Below are positions 45,918 through 55,323 of a stretch of 64,000 nucleotides of DNA, piece by piece; within the stretch, counting starts at the first letter, position 1, and every line of letters starts with the position of its first letter. The stretch is from Gemmatimonadota bacterium (lineage in GTDB: Bacteria; Gemmatimonadota; Gemmatimonadetes; Gemmatimonadales; Gemmatimonadaceae), in contig JAZKBK010000001.1 of NCBI GenBank assembly GCA_040388625.1, forward strand, positions 1 through 64,000. The letters are read 5' to 3'. The notes under the pieces were generated by a model. It saw nothing but the letters and a program-made list of their open reading frames with translations. It ran no database searches and was not told the origin of the DNA. A program made the position numbers and the translations under genes.

Positions 45918-46514
45918 ATGTCTATGGCAGTCGTTATCGACACCAATCACAAGCATTGGACCGCGGCTGATCTGCGTGAGATTCCAGACGACCGGAATCG
46001 GTACGAGATCATTGACGGTGAGCTGTTCGTGACGCCGTCTCCGTCCATGGGTCACCAGGGCATCGCCGCGGAGTTCTTCGCACGCCTGCATGCGTATCTT
46101 CGCGATCGGCATGTCGGGAATGTCTACTTCGCCCCGGTGGACATTCACTTTTCCGACGACACGGTGGTTGAGCCCGATCTGTTCGTGGTTCCTCTCGTCG
46201 ATGGAAGAAGGGCCCGGTCCTGGGAAGAAGCTGGTCGGCTGCTGCTTGTGATCGAGATTCTTTCGCCCAGCACGGCGCGAGCCGACCGGACGGTGAAGCG
46301 GCACAAGTATCAGCGCGGTGGCGTACCAGAGTATTGGATCGTTGACGGTGATGCGCGGGTGGTGGAGCGTTGGAAGCCGGAGGACGATCGGCCGGAGATC
46401 ATATCGGAAACGCTTGCGTGGCAGGCTGACCACGAGGTGCCGGCGCTGACGATCGACCTGAAGGGGTTATTCGCGGGCGCGCTCGGCGATCAGGGTCTAT
46501 CGGCCGGCGGGTAG
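45918..46514 (+). CDS. Uma2-family (DUF820) restriction-fold protein
   Basis: About 198 residues from the PD-(D/E)XK-like Uma2 family. Motifs include WTAADLREIPDDRNRYEIIDGELFVTPSPSMGHQGIAAEFFARL, VEPDLFVVP, LVIEILSPSTARADRTVKRHKYQRGGVPEYWIVD; the acidic and Glu-x-Leu residues of the core are present. The start has GAGGAG about 9 bases upstream. These genes are often multicopy in a genome and mobile in position. Here it splits a ribosomal operon. Its cellular role is unknown. Confidence 0.9.
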   Translation: MSMAVVIDTNHKHWTAADLREIPDDRNRYEIIDGELFVTPSPSMGHQGIAAEFFARLHAYLRDRHVGNVYFAPVDIHFSDDTVVEPDLFVVPLVDGRRARSWEEAGRLLLVIEILSPSTARADRTVKRHKYQRGGVPEYWIVDGDARVVERWKPEDDRPEIISETLAWQADHEVPALTIDLKGLFAGALGDQGLSAGG

Positions 46515-46617
46515 CTCGACAGCCGGCGTCGCGACGCCAGTAGGGATGGCCCCCTTCCACCAGCCCCATCTCCCGGCTATGTTTTGAGACTGTCCCCGAA
46601 AACGCCGAGAAGATCCC

Positions 46618-46992
46618 ATGCACGCCTTTAGCGAAACCCAGAAAGAGTGGCTCCGTACCGATGTTCCCCCCTTCCGGGCCGGCGATACGGTGCGCGTGAA
46701 CGTCCGGGTCAAAGAGGGTGACAAGGAGCGCGTTCAGGCTTTCGAGGGCGTCTGCATCGCCCGCCGCGGCGCTGGCGTCTCGGCCAGCTTCACGGTTCGG
46801 AAGATCTCGAACGGCATTGGCGTCGAGCGCATTTTCCCGCTCCATTCGCCCATGCTTGCCGACATCGCAGTCGTCCGCCGCGGCCGTGTCCGCCGCGCCA
46901 AGCTGTTCTATCTCCGGGCACTAACGGGCAAGGCCACGCGCATCAAGGAGCGCAAGGCCAAGCCAGCGACGGCACAGGCCGCCAACGCCTGA
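46618..46992 (+). CDS. rplS: 50S ribosomal protein L19
   Basis: Large-subunit protein of 124 residues at the subunit interface. Conserved blocks are [59 protein letters not shown] and [25 protein letters not shown]. The C-terminus has a short Ala/Lys tail. The stop codon shares one base with the rnhB start. It would normally follow trmD directly. Confidence 0.98.
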   Translation: MHAFSETQKEWLRTDVPPFRAGDTVRVNVRVKEGDKERVQAFEGVCIARRGAGVSASFTVRKISNGIGVERIFPLHSPMLADIAVVRRGRVRRAKLFYLRALTGKATRIKERKAKPATAQAANA

Positions 46993-47609
46993 TGCGGTGG
47001 GGCCCTGTGGAGCGTGAACTGCGCTCCGCCGGTGGGCTCCTTCTGGCTGGAGTCGACGAAGTCGGACGGGGCCCCCTTGCGGGCCCCGTTGTCGCATGTG
47101 CCGTCGTCATGGACCCCGACGCCGCCACCATAAATGGCGTCGCCGACTCCAAGACCGTGGGTGCCGCCGCGCGCCGCGAGCTGGCGGTGAAGATCCTGGA
47201 TCGTGCGATCTGTGTCGGATTGGGGGCTGCGTCGGTTCGTGAGATCGACAGCTTAAACATCTACCACGCGAGCACGCTCGCGATCCGGCGGGCGATCGGG
47301 AAGCTTCGCATCGTCCCGAATCACGTGCTGATCGACGGCAACCCCATTCGCGCGCTCGAGGTGGAGCATCGAGCGATCGTGGGTGGAGACGCGACCTGCT
47401 ACAGCATCGCGTGCGCATCGATCGTCGCCAAGGTCACCCGCGACAGATTGATGGTCTCCCTCGCGCGACGATATCCAGCGTATCTTTGGGAGCACAACGT
47501 TGGTTACAGCACCAGCGCGCATCTGTCGGCTCTCAACTCCGCGGGACCGACCGTCCATCATCGCAAGAGCTTCGGTCCAGTCGCACAGTGTCAGTTTCAA
47601 CTCCGGTAA
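46992..47609 (+). CDS. rnhB: Ribonuclease HII
   Basis: Removes RNA from RNA-DNA hybrids, including single ribonucleotides; 205 residues. Catalytic acidic residues are in [14 protein letters not shown] (Asp, Glu) and the later HVLIDGNPI and [13 protein letters not shown] blocks; [10 protein letters not shown] is also typical. It overlaps rplS by one base at its start, and its last 22 bases overlap the GTG start of purE. Confidence 0.96.
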   Translation: MRWGPVERELRSAGGLLLAGVDEVGRGPLAGPVVACAVVMDPDAATINGVADSKTVGAAARRELAVKILDRAICVGLGAASVREIDSLNIYHASTLAIRRAIGKLRIVPNHVLIDGNPIRALEVEHRAIVGGDATCYSIACASIVAKVTRDRLMVSLARRYPAYLWEHNVGYSTSAHLSALNSAGPTVHHRKSFGPVAQCQFQLR

Positions 47610-48091
47610 TAGGCGTCATCATGGGGTCGCAGTCGGACTGGGAGACGATGTCCCACGCCGCGACCACCCTGGAGCAGCTCGGCGTTCCGTTCGAGACGCG
47701 TGTCGTGAGCGCTCATCGAACGCCGGACTTGCTGTTCGAGTACGCATCGACTGCGGCAGAGAGAGGACTAGAAGTGATCATCGCTGGCGCTGGCGGCGCG
47801 GCGCATCTTCCCGGCATGTGCGCGTCGAAAACGTTGTTGCCGGTGCTCGGCGTTCCCGTCGAGTCCAAGGCGTTGCACGGGATGGATTCACTTTTGTCGA
47901 TAGTGCAGATGCCGGCTGGAGTTCCAGTCGGCGCGCTTGCGATCGGGCGCGCGGGAGCGATAAACGCTGCGTTGCTCGCGTCTGCAATCGTCGCGAACAG
48001 ACATCCCGAGTTTCGCGATGCGCTGAGTCGGTTCCGGGCGGAACAGACGCGGAAGGTGCTTGATTCCCCTGAACCGCGAGGGGCCGCTTGA
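47588..48091 (+). CDS. purE: N5-carboxyaminoimidazole ribonucleotide mutase
   Basis: Class I PurE of about 167 residues; moves the carboxyl group in purine synthesis after Pur[42 protein letters not shown] and [20 protein letters not shown] are all canonical. A GTG start inside rnhB ([14 protein letters not shown]) is chosen because a later ATG would cut off the first strand. It is followed by purK, its pathway partner. Confidence 0.95.
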   Translation: MSVSTPVIGVIMGSQSDWETMSHAATTLEQLGVPFETRVVSAHRTPDLLFEYASTAAERGLEVIIAGAGGAAHLPGMCASKTLLPVLGVPVESKALHGMDSLLSIVQMPAGVPVGALAIGRAGAINAALLASAIVANRHPEFRDALSRFRAEQTRKVLDSPEPRGAA

Positions 48092-48176
48092 TGTACTGGA
48101 TGGTGCGGCGGCTCCTGCGCTGGTTGGTCGGCTGGCTCATTCCGTGACCGGACCGTCGCAACGCGATGGCACAACC

Positions 48177-49271
48177 ATGCGGGTCGGAATTCTCGGTGCT
48201 GGCCAGTTGGGACAGATGCTTGCGCTGGCCGGAATCCCGCTGGGGATGCGCTTCGACTTTTTCTCGCCAACGCCTAGCGCGTCCGCCGCGGCTGTCGGCA
48301 ACGTGATCATCGGCGAGTACGATGATATCGCGGCGCTGCGGGAGTTTGCGCGCAATGTCGACGTTGTCACGTACGAGTTCGAGAATGTATCGTCGGACGC
48401 CGTCGCAGAAATCGAGCAGATGTGTCCTGTATGGCCCCCGCGTTCTGCACTCGTGACGTCGCAGGACCGCGGGCTCGAGAAGCAGGAATTCGCGCGACTC
48501 GGAATTCCGATTGCGCCGTACCGGCTGATCGACTCGCTCGCCGATCTGGAAAGTGCCGTCCGCGATGTGGGGGTGCCGGGCATCCTCAAGACGCGCCGCT
48601 TCGGATACGATGGAAAGGGACAGGTGAGGATCACGGCGCGCAGTGACGCCGAGTCCGCATGGAACGCACTGGGCCCCGTTCCGCTGATATATGAAGGGCT
48701 GGTACAGTTCGAGCGGGAGCTGTCTGTGATCGCAGTGCGATCCGCCGATGGAAAGACGCTGTGCTATCCGGTCGCCGAGAACCATCATCGGGACGGGATT
48801 TTGCGGACGTCGTTCGCGCCGGCCGACAGGCTGAGCGACGCCAAGCGTCATCAGGCGGAGAGCTATGCGCGCGCGTTGCTGGCTGCGTTCGGATATGTCG
48901 GTGTCTTCGCGATCGAGATGTTCGATACGGCGTCCGGCCTGGTAGCGAACGAGATGGCCCCGCGGGTGCACAATTCCGGCCACTGGACGATCGAGGGTGC
49001 GGAGACGAGTCAGTTCGAGAATCACGTGCGCGCAGTGTGCAATTTCCCGCTTGGCGAGTGCGCTCCTGTCGGGTATTCCGCGATGTTCAATCTGATCGCA
49101 GAGCATCCGGATACGGCAAGCGTGCTGGCCATTCCCGATACGCATCTTCACCTGTACGGAAAGAGCGAGCGGAGCGGGCGCAAGCTTGGACATGTCACCA
49201 TCAGATCGCGGACTCGCGAAGATCTGCAGCGGCACGTCGCGTCGCTGCGTGCGATTCCGCGTATCGTCTAG
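48177..49271 (+). CDS. purK: N5-carboxyaminoimidazole ribonucleotide synthase
   Basis: ATP-grasp enzyme of about 364 residues acting before PurE. It begins MRVGILGAGQLGQMLALAG and contains FEFENVSSDAV-type strand, ILKTRRFGYDGKGQ, FERELSVIAVRS, YPVAENHHRDGILRTSFAP and NEMAPRVHNSGHWTIEGA. The ATG at 48177 fits the family start. An in-frame GTG at 48144 is possible. It lies 85 bp from purE. Confidence 0.95.
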   Translation: MRVGILGAGQLGQMLALAGIPLGMRFDFFSPTPSASAAAVGNVIIGEYDDIAALREFARNVDVVTYEFENVSSDAVAEIEQMCPVWPPRSALVTSQDRGLEKQEFARLGIPIAPYRLIDSLADLESAVRDVGVPGILKTRRFGYDGKGQVRITARSDAESAWNALGPVPLIYEGLVQFERELSVIAVRSADGKTLCYPVAENHHRDGILRTSFAPADRLSDAKRHQAESYARALLAAFGYVGVFAIEMFDTASGLVANEMAPRVHNSGHWTIEGAETSQFENHVRAVCNFPLGECAPVGYSAMFNLIAEHPDTASVLAIPDTHLHLYGKSERSGRKLGHVTIRSRTREDLQRHVASLRAIPRIV

Positions 49272-49283
49272 GCGGCTGCGCCC

Positions 49284-49934
49284 TTGATCAATCAGTCGAC
49301 CGTCGCGTTCACGACGCTCGCGTTCACATCGCTTCTCGCGATCGTGAATCCATTGAGCGCAGTTCCACTTTACGTTACAGCGACTTCCGATCTCGACGAC
49401 AAGCAACGTGCGTCCACGCTCCGGCTCGCCGTTGCAACCGGAATAATCGCGCTGGTCGCATTTGGACTCGCGGGCACGTACATACTGCGTTTCTTCGGAA
49501 TAACTACGTACGCGTTCCGCATTGCCGGCGGAATCATCTTCCTTGGAATCGGCAGCGACATGCTCAAGGCGCGACGATCGCGCGATCGAACCAGCCGCGG
49601 TGAACAGGAGGCCGCCGAGCAGAAGGCGGAGGTCGGGATCATTCCTCTTGGAATACCGACACTCGCCGGGCCGGGCTCCATTACCACTGTGATCACGCTC
49701 ACTGCACAAGCGGACACGCGTATGGAGCTGGTGGGTCTGTACGGCGCGATCGTTGCGGTGATGGTTCTGTCGTGGATGGTGTTGGCCGTGGCGCCATTCA
49801 TCGTTCAACGCGTCGGCCGTACCGGAATGAACGTGATGACGCGGTTGATGGGTCTCCTTATCATGGTAATTGGTGTGCAGTTCATCATCGAGGGTGTCCG
49901 GACTGTTGCACTCGACATCCTGCGTCACGCGTGA
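49284..49934 (+). CDS. MarC-family (UPF0056) membrane protein
   Basis: Inner-membrane protein of 216 residues with six hydrophobic helices. Family features are FTSLLAIVNPLSAVPLYV at the start, FRIAGGIIFLGIGSDML, and IIPLGIPTLAGPGSITTVITL in the middle. Biochemical function is unknown. E. coli MarC was once linked to antibiotic resistance, but that link was later withdrawn. The start is TTG, 12 bases after purK, and the stop overlaps the GTG of the following fusion gene. Confidence 0.92.
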   Translation: MINQSTVAFTTLAFTSLLAIVNPLSAVPLYVTATSDLDDKQRASTLRLAVATGIIALVAFGLAGTYILRFFGITTYAFRIAGGIIFLGIGSDMLKARRSRDRTSRGEQEAAEQKAEVGIIPLGIPTLAGPGSITTVITLTAQADTRMELVGLYGAIVAVMVLSWMVLAVAPFIVQRVGRTGMNVMTRLMGLLIMVIGVQFIIEGVRTVALDILRHA

Positions 49935-52900
49935 CCGACGACTATCTGGACGACGAGGAACCGTCCGGCCCCGTATTTCTGGATAGAACCGGGCGCCGCT
50001 GGCCGCGCGTGCGTCGTTTGGCGACAGTGATTGGCGTGGTGACCACGCTGCTGTTGCTGTCACTTGCAGGTATCATGGTTCTCGCGCCGCCTGCGCTGCC
50101 CGCGTTTCATCCTGCTCAGACAACCGTCACGCCGCGGTTCGTCGGTGCGCGCGAAAACAGACGCCGCCGGACCAAACGCAGCGAGCTGTATGCCGCGCTC
50201 CAGGTGCAGAAGACTGCCCGTTCCATTCGCAAGGCCGCCGCCGCGATCGAGCGTGAGTTGACCGGAGTGCCGAGTGCGCGTCAGATACGCGCCGGTTTCT
50301 ACGTGTGGTGGGCCGACAACTCGTTTGCGTCGTTCCAGCGCAACTATGACGATCTCGACTGGATAGTATCGGAGTGGGGGTACCTGTCGGCTGCTGGCGA
50401 CAGCGTCGATCTAAGCATGATTCAGAAGGACACCAGCTTTTTCGGCATGTACGACTCGATTCCGTCGCCGCCGAAGGTGCTGCTCCTCGTCAACAACATA
50501 GATCGCAAGACGCAGTTGTTCAGCTCGGCGGGGGTTACGGCGATGCTTGCGACGCCCGTCGCGCGGAGCAAGGTGGAGAATCAGATCGTCGGCGCAGTTC
50601 TGCACTACAAGTTCGCCGGTGTGACGATCGACTTCGAGAACGTGCCGGAGAGCTCCACCGCCAATCTGGTGCTGTTCCAGCGCGAGCTTGGCGCGATGCT
50701 GCATGCGCACAAGTTGATGCTGACGCAGACGGTAGGAGTCAACACCGCCCCGCGCGACCTGAAGGAGTTCTCCGCGGTCAACGACTATCTCTTTCTGATG
50801 CTCTACGACGAGCACTATGGAAAGGGCGACCCCGGGCCGGTCGCGAGCCAGCAGTGGTACGTCGATCGTGCGCGCGAGATGTTGCGAAGCGTGCCGGCGA
50901 AGAAGGCGATCTTCGCACTTGGTGCCTACGGCTACGATTGGAACGACGCGGGGCCGGCGAATTCGGGCGAGTCGTACACGTTTCAGGAAGTGCTTGCCAA
51001 GGGGCGCGATAATCCGGGCAGCTCTCACATGGGCTTCGACCGGGAAGCGCTCAACCCTTACATGACCTGGACCGACCCGGATTCCACCGACCATCTCGTA
51101 TGGTATCTCGACGGGGCGAGCGCATACAATCAGGTGCGCGCAGAGCGCGCGCTGGGCGGAGCGGGCTATGCTGTCTGGCGGCTCGGCGCGGAAGACCCGG
51201 CGCTGTGGAAGGCGGTCGCTGAAGATCGCGTTGCAGACGCTGCGAGCGTGCTGTCGGACATTCCGGCTGGCTACGAGACCGAGTTCATCGGCGACGGCGA
51301 GATACTTCAGATCGTTGCATCGCCGCGCACTGGACGACGCGTCGTCACACCAGACACCTCACGCGGGGTGATCACCAACGAGCGGATCGTCGACTACCCG
51401 TCGCCCTACATCGTCCGGAAGTACGGCAAGTCGGAGCACGAGGTCACGCTGACTTTCGACGACGGTCCCGATGGGACATGGACACCGCAGATTCTCGACA
51501 CGCTCGAGTCCAGACACGTGATCGGAACGTTCTTCGTGATCGGGCGCAACGTCGAGGCGCACATACCGTTGATGCGACGGATAGTGCGCGAAGGGCATCT
51601 GTTCGGCAATCACACATTCACGCATCCCAATCTCGCGCTGACGTCCGATTTCGTCACCAAGCTCGAGATCGACGCGAACCAGCGATTGCTCGAAGCGATT
51701 CTGGATCGTCGCTCGTTCTTCTTCCGGCCGCCGTATTTCGGCGATGCCGAGCCCACGACTACAGACGAACTGGTCCCAGTCGACATTGCGAGCAAGCGCG
51801 GCTACGTGACGGTTGGTCTGCATATCGACGCCGAAGACTGGCAGCCGATATCGGCGAATCAGATCGTCAAGAACGTCATGGATCAGCGCTACTACGGCGG
51901 CGTCGTGACTGCTGGCGGACTGCGCTCGGGTGGCAACGTGATACTGCTGCACGACGGCGGCGGCAATCGCGCTCAGACGGTGAAGGCGCTCGGTCCGATC
52001 ATCGACTCGCTGCGCGCGCACGGGGATACGGTCGTTCCGCTCTCCCAGCTGGCGGGAATCTCCGAGCAGGAGGCGATCCCGGGACTTCCGCCTCGTAGCG
52101 CGGTGACACGCGGGATCGAGCTCGCCACGTTCTCATTCGTCAGTGGGCTCGAATGGACACTCTACTGGCTGTTTTTCATTGCAGTGGTGGTTGGCGCGAT
52201 ACGACTGGTCGTCATCATCATACTTGCGACATACCAGCGATATCACTCGCGCAAGCCTACGCCGGATTACACACCGTCGGTGACGATCATCGTACCCTCG
52301 TACAATGAAGAGCGCGTCATAGTATCGACCGTGAGGAGCCTGTTGAACCAGGAGTATCGCGGCGAGCTCAACATTCTGATCGTCGATGATGGATCGCCGG
52401 ACGAGACGTTCAACGTTGCGCAGCGCGAATTCGGCGACGATCCACGCGTTACCGTGCTGCGCAAGGAAAATGGGGGCAAGGCCAGTGCGCTGAACTTCGG
52501 AATCGCGCGCGCTCGCGGCGAGATCATAGTATGCCTCGACGCCGACACGCAGTTCACGCCGACCACGGTCGAGCGGCTCGTCGCACCGATGAGCGATCAG
52601 AAGGTCGGAGCAGTTGCCGGAAATGCGAAGGTCGGTAATCGCCACAACATCGTCACGCGTTGGCAGGCGCTGGAGTACGTGACCAGCCAGAATCTTGAGC
52701 GGCGCGCATTTGCCGTGCTGAATGCAATAACCATAGTTCCCGGTGCTGTCGGCGCGTGGCGCAAGTCCTACGTGCAGGCGGTCGGCGGATTCAGCGATGA
52801 CACGCTCGCGGAGGACCAGGATCTGACCTGGGCGCTGGGCGAGGAAGGGGTGCGAGTCACGTACGCCGATGACGCCATTGCGTACACGGAAGCGCCGGAC

Positions 52901-53461
52901 ACTCTCAGCACGCTGATTCGCCAGCGGTTCAGATGGTCATTCGGAACGCTTCAGTCGGTCTGGAAACACAAGAAGATCACCTTCCGGCCAAAGTACGGCG
53001 CCCTCGGGATGATCGCGATGCCGAACGTCTGGATCTTTCAGCTGTTCTACACCGCGATATCACCACTCGCCGACATCCTGTTCGCGTGGAGTCTCTTCTC
53101 GGTTCTGATTGCGCGTTACCAGCACGGTGACCGGTACGCGTTGAGCAATCTCGAAGACGTGCTGAAGTTGTACGTCATATTTCTCGTGGTTGACTGGCTT
53201 GCGGCCGTCGTTGCGTTCCTCATGGAGCCTGGTGAGGAAAAGGCGCTCACCTGGCTGGTGCTGATTCAACGCTTCGTTTTCCGGCAGACGATGTATTGGG
53301 TCGTGGTAAAGTCGATTGCGGCGGCGCTGCGTGGACACGTCGTGGGGTGGGGCAAACTGGAGCGCAAGGGAATGAATCTCCTGCCGACCAGCGCGCACGC
53401 GTCGAGTCATGCACCCACCCCGCCACCGGCGCAGGCCGTTCCACCCGGTCCAGTGGCGTGA
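49931..53461 (+). CDS. GH18-NodB deacetylase-GT2 glycosyltransferase fusion
   Basis: Membrane protein of about 1176 residues with three enzyme modules. After a TM helix (about 29-53) comes a GH18-like domain (about 116-436, acidic motif GVTIDFENV). A NodB polysaccharide deacetylase follows (about 503-700; TFDDGPDGTW, HTFTHPN), then a TM segment (about 735-765). A processive GT2 synthase follows (VTIIVPSYNEERV, CLDADTQF, AEDQDLTW, QRFRW) with further C-terminal helices. This suggests synthesis, trimming and deacetylation of an N-acetylglucosamine-type polymer by one chain. The GTG start overlaps the MarC stop. A Pro-rich tail ends the protein. Confidence 0.92.
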   Translation: MTDDYLDDEEPSGPVFLDRTGRRWPRVRRLATVIGVVTTLLLLSLAGIMVLAPPALPAFHPAQTTVTPRFVGARENRRRRTKRSELYAALQVQKTARSIRKAAAAIERELTGVPSARQIRAGFYVWWADNSFASFQRNYDDLDWIVSEWGYLSAAGDSVDLSMIQKDTSFFGMYDSIPSPPKVLLLVNNIDRKTQLFSSAGVTAMLATPVARSKVENQIVGAVLHYKFAGVTIDFENVPESSTANLVLFQRELGAMLHAHKLMLTQTVGVNTAPRDLKEFSAVNDYLFLMLYDEHYGKGDPGPVASQQWYVDRAREMLRSVPAKKAIFALGAYGYDWNDAGPANSGESYTFQEVLAKGRDNPGSSHMGFDREALNPYMTWTDPDSTDHLVWYLDGASAYNQVRAERALGGAGYAVWRLGAEDPALWKAVAEDRVADAASVLSDIPAGYETEFIGDGEILQIVASPRTGRRVVTPDTSRGVITNERIVDYPSPYIVRKYGKSEHEVTLTFDDGPDGTWTPQILDTLESRHVIGTFFVIGRNVEAHIPLMRRIVREGHLFGNHTFTHPNLALTSDFVTKLEIDANQRLLEAILDRRSFFFRPPYFGDAEPTTTDELVPVDIASKRGYVTVGLHIDAEDWQPISANQIVKNVMDQRYYGGVVTAGGLRSGGNVILLHDGGGNRAQTVKALGPIIDSLRAHGDTVVPLSQLAGISEQEAIPGLPPRSAVTRGIELATFSFVSGLEWTLYWLFFIAVVVGAIRLVVIIILATYQRYHSRKPTPDYTPSVTIIVPSYNEERVIVSTVRSLLNQEYRGELNILIVDDGSPDETFNVAQREFGDDPRVTVLRKENGGKASALNFGIARARGEIIVCLDADTQFTPTTVERLVAPMSDQKVGAVAGNAKVGNRHNIVTRWQALEYVTSQNLERRAFAVLNAITIVPGAVGAWRKSYVQAVGGFSDDTLAEDQDLTWALGEEGVRVTYADDAIAYTEAPDTLSTLIRQRFRWSFGTLQSVWKHKKITFRPKYGALGMIAMPNVWIFQLFYTAISPLADILFAWSLFSVLIARYQHGDRYALSNLEDVLKLYVIFLVVDWLAAVVAFLMEPGEEKALTWLVLIQRFVFRQTMYWVVVKSIAAALRGHVVGWGKLERKGMNLLPTSAHASSHAPTPPPAQAVPPGPVA

Positions 53462-53708
53462 TGCGGCACGATGTCGTCGAGTGCATGCCGGCTCTCCGGG
53501 ATGTGGCGTGCCCTGAGCGCACGCTGGATACAGGATACAGAAGCGCAAGGCATCGTCGAGCCATTTGTTCAGGTATCGGCGGAGATCGGTCACAACTGAG
53601 CCGTTAACGCGGGTCCGGGGTATTCGTCTCAGAGTTCGACAACCTGCGCAACCATTTTCGTTTCGGCGTCGTCTAATCGGAAACCACCTCGATCAAAGAC
53701 AGCAACCA
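53462..53708. other. Intergenic stretch before second kinase
   Basis: The 247 bp show no convincing gene on either strand. The kinase frame is open through part of it, but the Arg-rich translation has no family likeness. I see no terminator with a T tract after the fusion gene. Confidence 0.5.
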
Positions 53709-55118
53709 GTGACCTCCTCCATACCCGAAATCATGCGCGCCGAGCTTGGCGACGCGTATGTCATCGAGCGAGAGCTCGACGGAGGAATGTCATGCGTCTT
53801 TGTCGCCGAGGACCGTGAGCTGGCTCGCCGCGTCGTCATCAAGGTTCTGCACCCGCATCTCGCCGCGTCTGTTTCGGTCGAACGGTTCAGGCGCGAAATC
53901 CTCACGGTTGCGGGGCTCCAGCACCCGCACATAGTCGGGGTTCTTCGCACGGGCACTGCGGCCGGCTTGCCGTATTTCATCATGCCGTACGTCGACGGCG
54001 AATCCCTGGCCAGACGCATCGCATCGGGGCCCATGCCCGTGCGCGACGCCGTTGCGATTCTCAAGGATGTGGCTCGCGCGCTTGCATTCGCCCACGAGCG
54101 CGGCGTGGTGCATCGCGACATCAAGCCGGGAAACATCCTTCTCGCGGGTGGCTCGGCGATGGTCACGGACTTTGGCGTCGCCAAGGCGCTGTCGTCGGCG
54201 CGCCGCACCGGCCCGGACGCCGCAGGGCGTGGCCTGACGACCGACGGCGCGTCGATCGGGACGCTCCTCTACATGGCGCCAGAGCAGGCCGCCGCCGATC
54301 CGGACATAGACGGACGGGCTGACATCTACGCGCTCGGCGTCACTGCTTACGAGATGTTGACTGGCTCGCCACCATTCGCCGGTCTCTCGGCGCGAGCGAT
54401 GCTGGCAGCGCGGATGAGCACGCTCCCGCCGGCGATCTCCACGGTTCGCTCCGACGTTCCGGCTGAGCTGAACGATCTCATCATGCAGTGTCTCGCGACC
54501 GATCCGGCCGATCGGCCAGCGAGTGCGCAGGACCTGGTCGATGCGCTTGAGCAGCCGGGCGTGGTCAGCGGAGAGTTTCTCAGGGCCGCGCACCCCAGAA
54601 TGCGCCGGCGCGGACTGGCGGGAATTGCGGCGGGCCTCGCGCTCGTCGCCATTGTCGGTGCAGGCGTTGCGAGCAGCCGCAGCCATGCTTACGGCAGTGC
54701 GAGCGTGCGCACGGCGGCAATGGTGACGCCGCTGGGTGAGATTGCCGTCGTCCCGTTCGTGGACCTTGGCTCGGATGCGGCTGATTCGAGCGTGGCAATT
54801 GGGATAACCAATGCCGTTGCCGACAACCTCACGAAGTCCGCGCATCTCAAGGTGATCTCACCGACTGCGTCCGCTGCGCTCGTCCGCGGCATACGAGCCG
54901 GTACGACTTCGGTCAGCAAGACGCCTCCCAAGCTGCTGCTCGAGGGCACCGTGCAGCGTGAAGGTTCCAAGCTGCGGGTCACTGCACGGCTCAGCAACGC
55001 GTCGGATGGCGTGATGCGCTGGGCCGATGTGTACGATCGCGACGGCCGCGATCTGTTCAAGGTGACGGACGACATCGCTGCTGCGATCGTTGCATCCATC
55101 AAGCATCCTTCCGCCTAG
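53709..55118 (+). CDS. Membrane Ser/Thr protein kinase with TolB-like extracytoplasmic domain
   Basis: About 469 residues. Kinase domain with ATP lysine in VVIKVLHPHL, HRDIKPGNILL, DFG in VTDFGVAKAL and APEQAAADPDIDGRADIYALG. The glycine loop is altered to ELDGGMSCVF, where relatives usually have GGGGMS. A TM helix is at about 306-324 (GIAAGLALVAIVGAGVA). The outer domain (IAVVPFVDLGSDAADSSVAIGITNAVADNLTKSAHLKVIS) is TolB/FlgO-like. There are no TPRs, unlike the kinase at 19026-21563. The GTG start gives VTSSIPEIMRAELGDAY, typical of this kinase group. Confidence 0.92.
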   Translation: MTSSIPEIMRAELGDAYVIERELDGGMSCVFVAEDRELARRVVIKVLHPHLAASVSVERFRREILTVAGLQHPHIVGVLRTGTAAGLPYFIMPYVDGESLARRIASGPMPVRDAVAILKDVARALAFAHERGVVHRDIKPGNILLAGGSAMVTDFGVAKALSSARRTGPDAAGRGLTTDGASIGTLLYMAPEQAAADPDIDGRADIYALGVTAYEMLTGSPPFAGLSARAMLAARMSTLPPAISTVRSDVPAELNDLIMQCLATDPADRPASAQDLVDALEQPGVVSGEFLRAAHPRMRRRGLAGIAAGLALVAIVGAGVASSRSHAYGSASVRTAAMVTPLGEIAVVPFVDLGSDAADSSVAIGITNAVADNLTKSAHLKVISPTASAALVRGIRAGTTSVSKTPPKLLLEGTVQREGSKLRVTARLSNASDGVMRWADVYDRDGRDLFKVTDDIAAAIVASIKHPSA

Positions 55119-55323
55119 CGCGCCTGTCTTCCGCGCGCTTTCGCCCCCCGGAAGTCGATCATAACAAATGTTGATGAATTCTTAGCATCGGCGATCGACG
55201 AATGCCGGCTCACTGGCGTGTGCGCTGCAACGGCGACGTTTGCGAACGATCGGTGTACGCCTTCTTGCCGAATTTGTCGTGCTTCGGCCACAGCGAGTGA
55301 CGCTGTTCAAACGTACCGATTCG

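Noticed and set aside
47778-50063. A 761-codon minus-strand frame opposite purE, purK and marC
   Set aside because: Arg/His/Asp-rich translation without family likeness; three well-recognised genes occupy the other strand.
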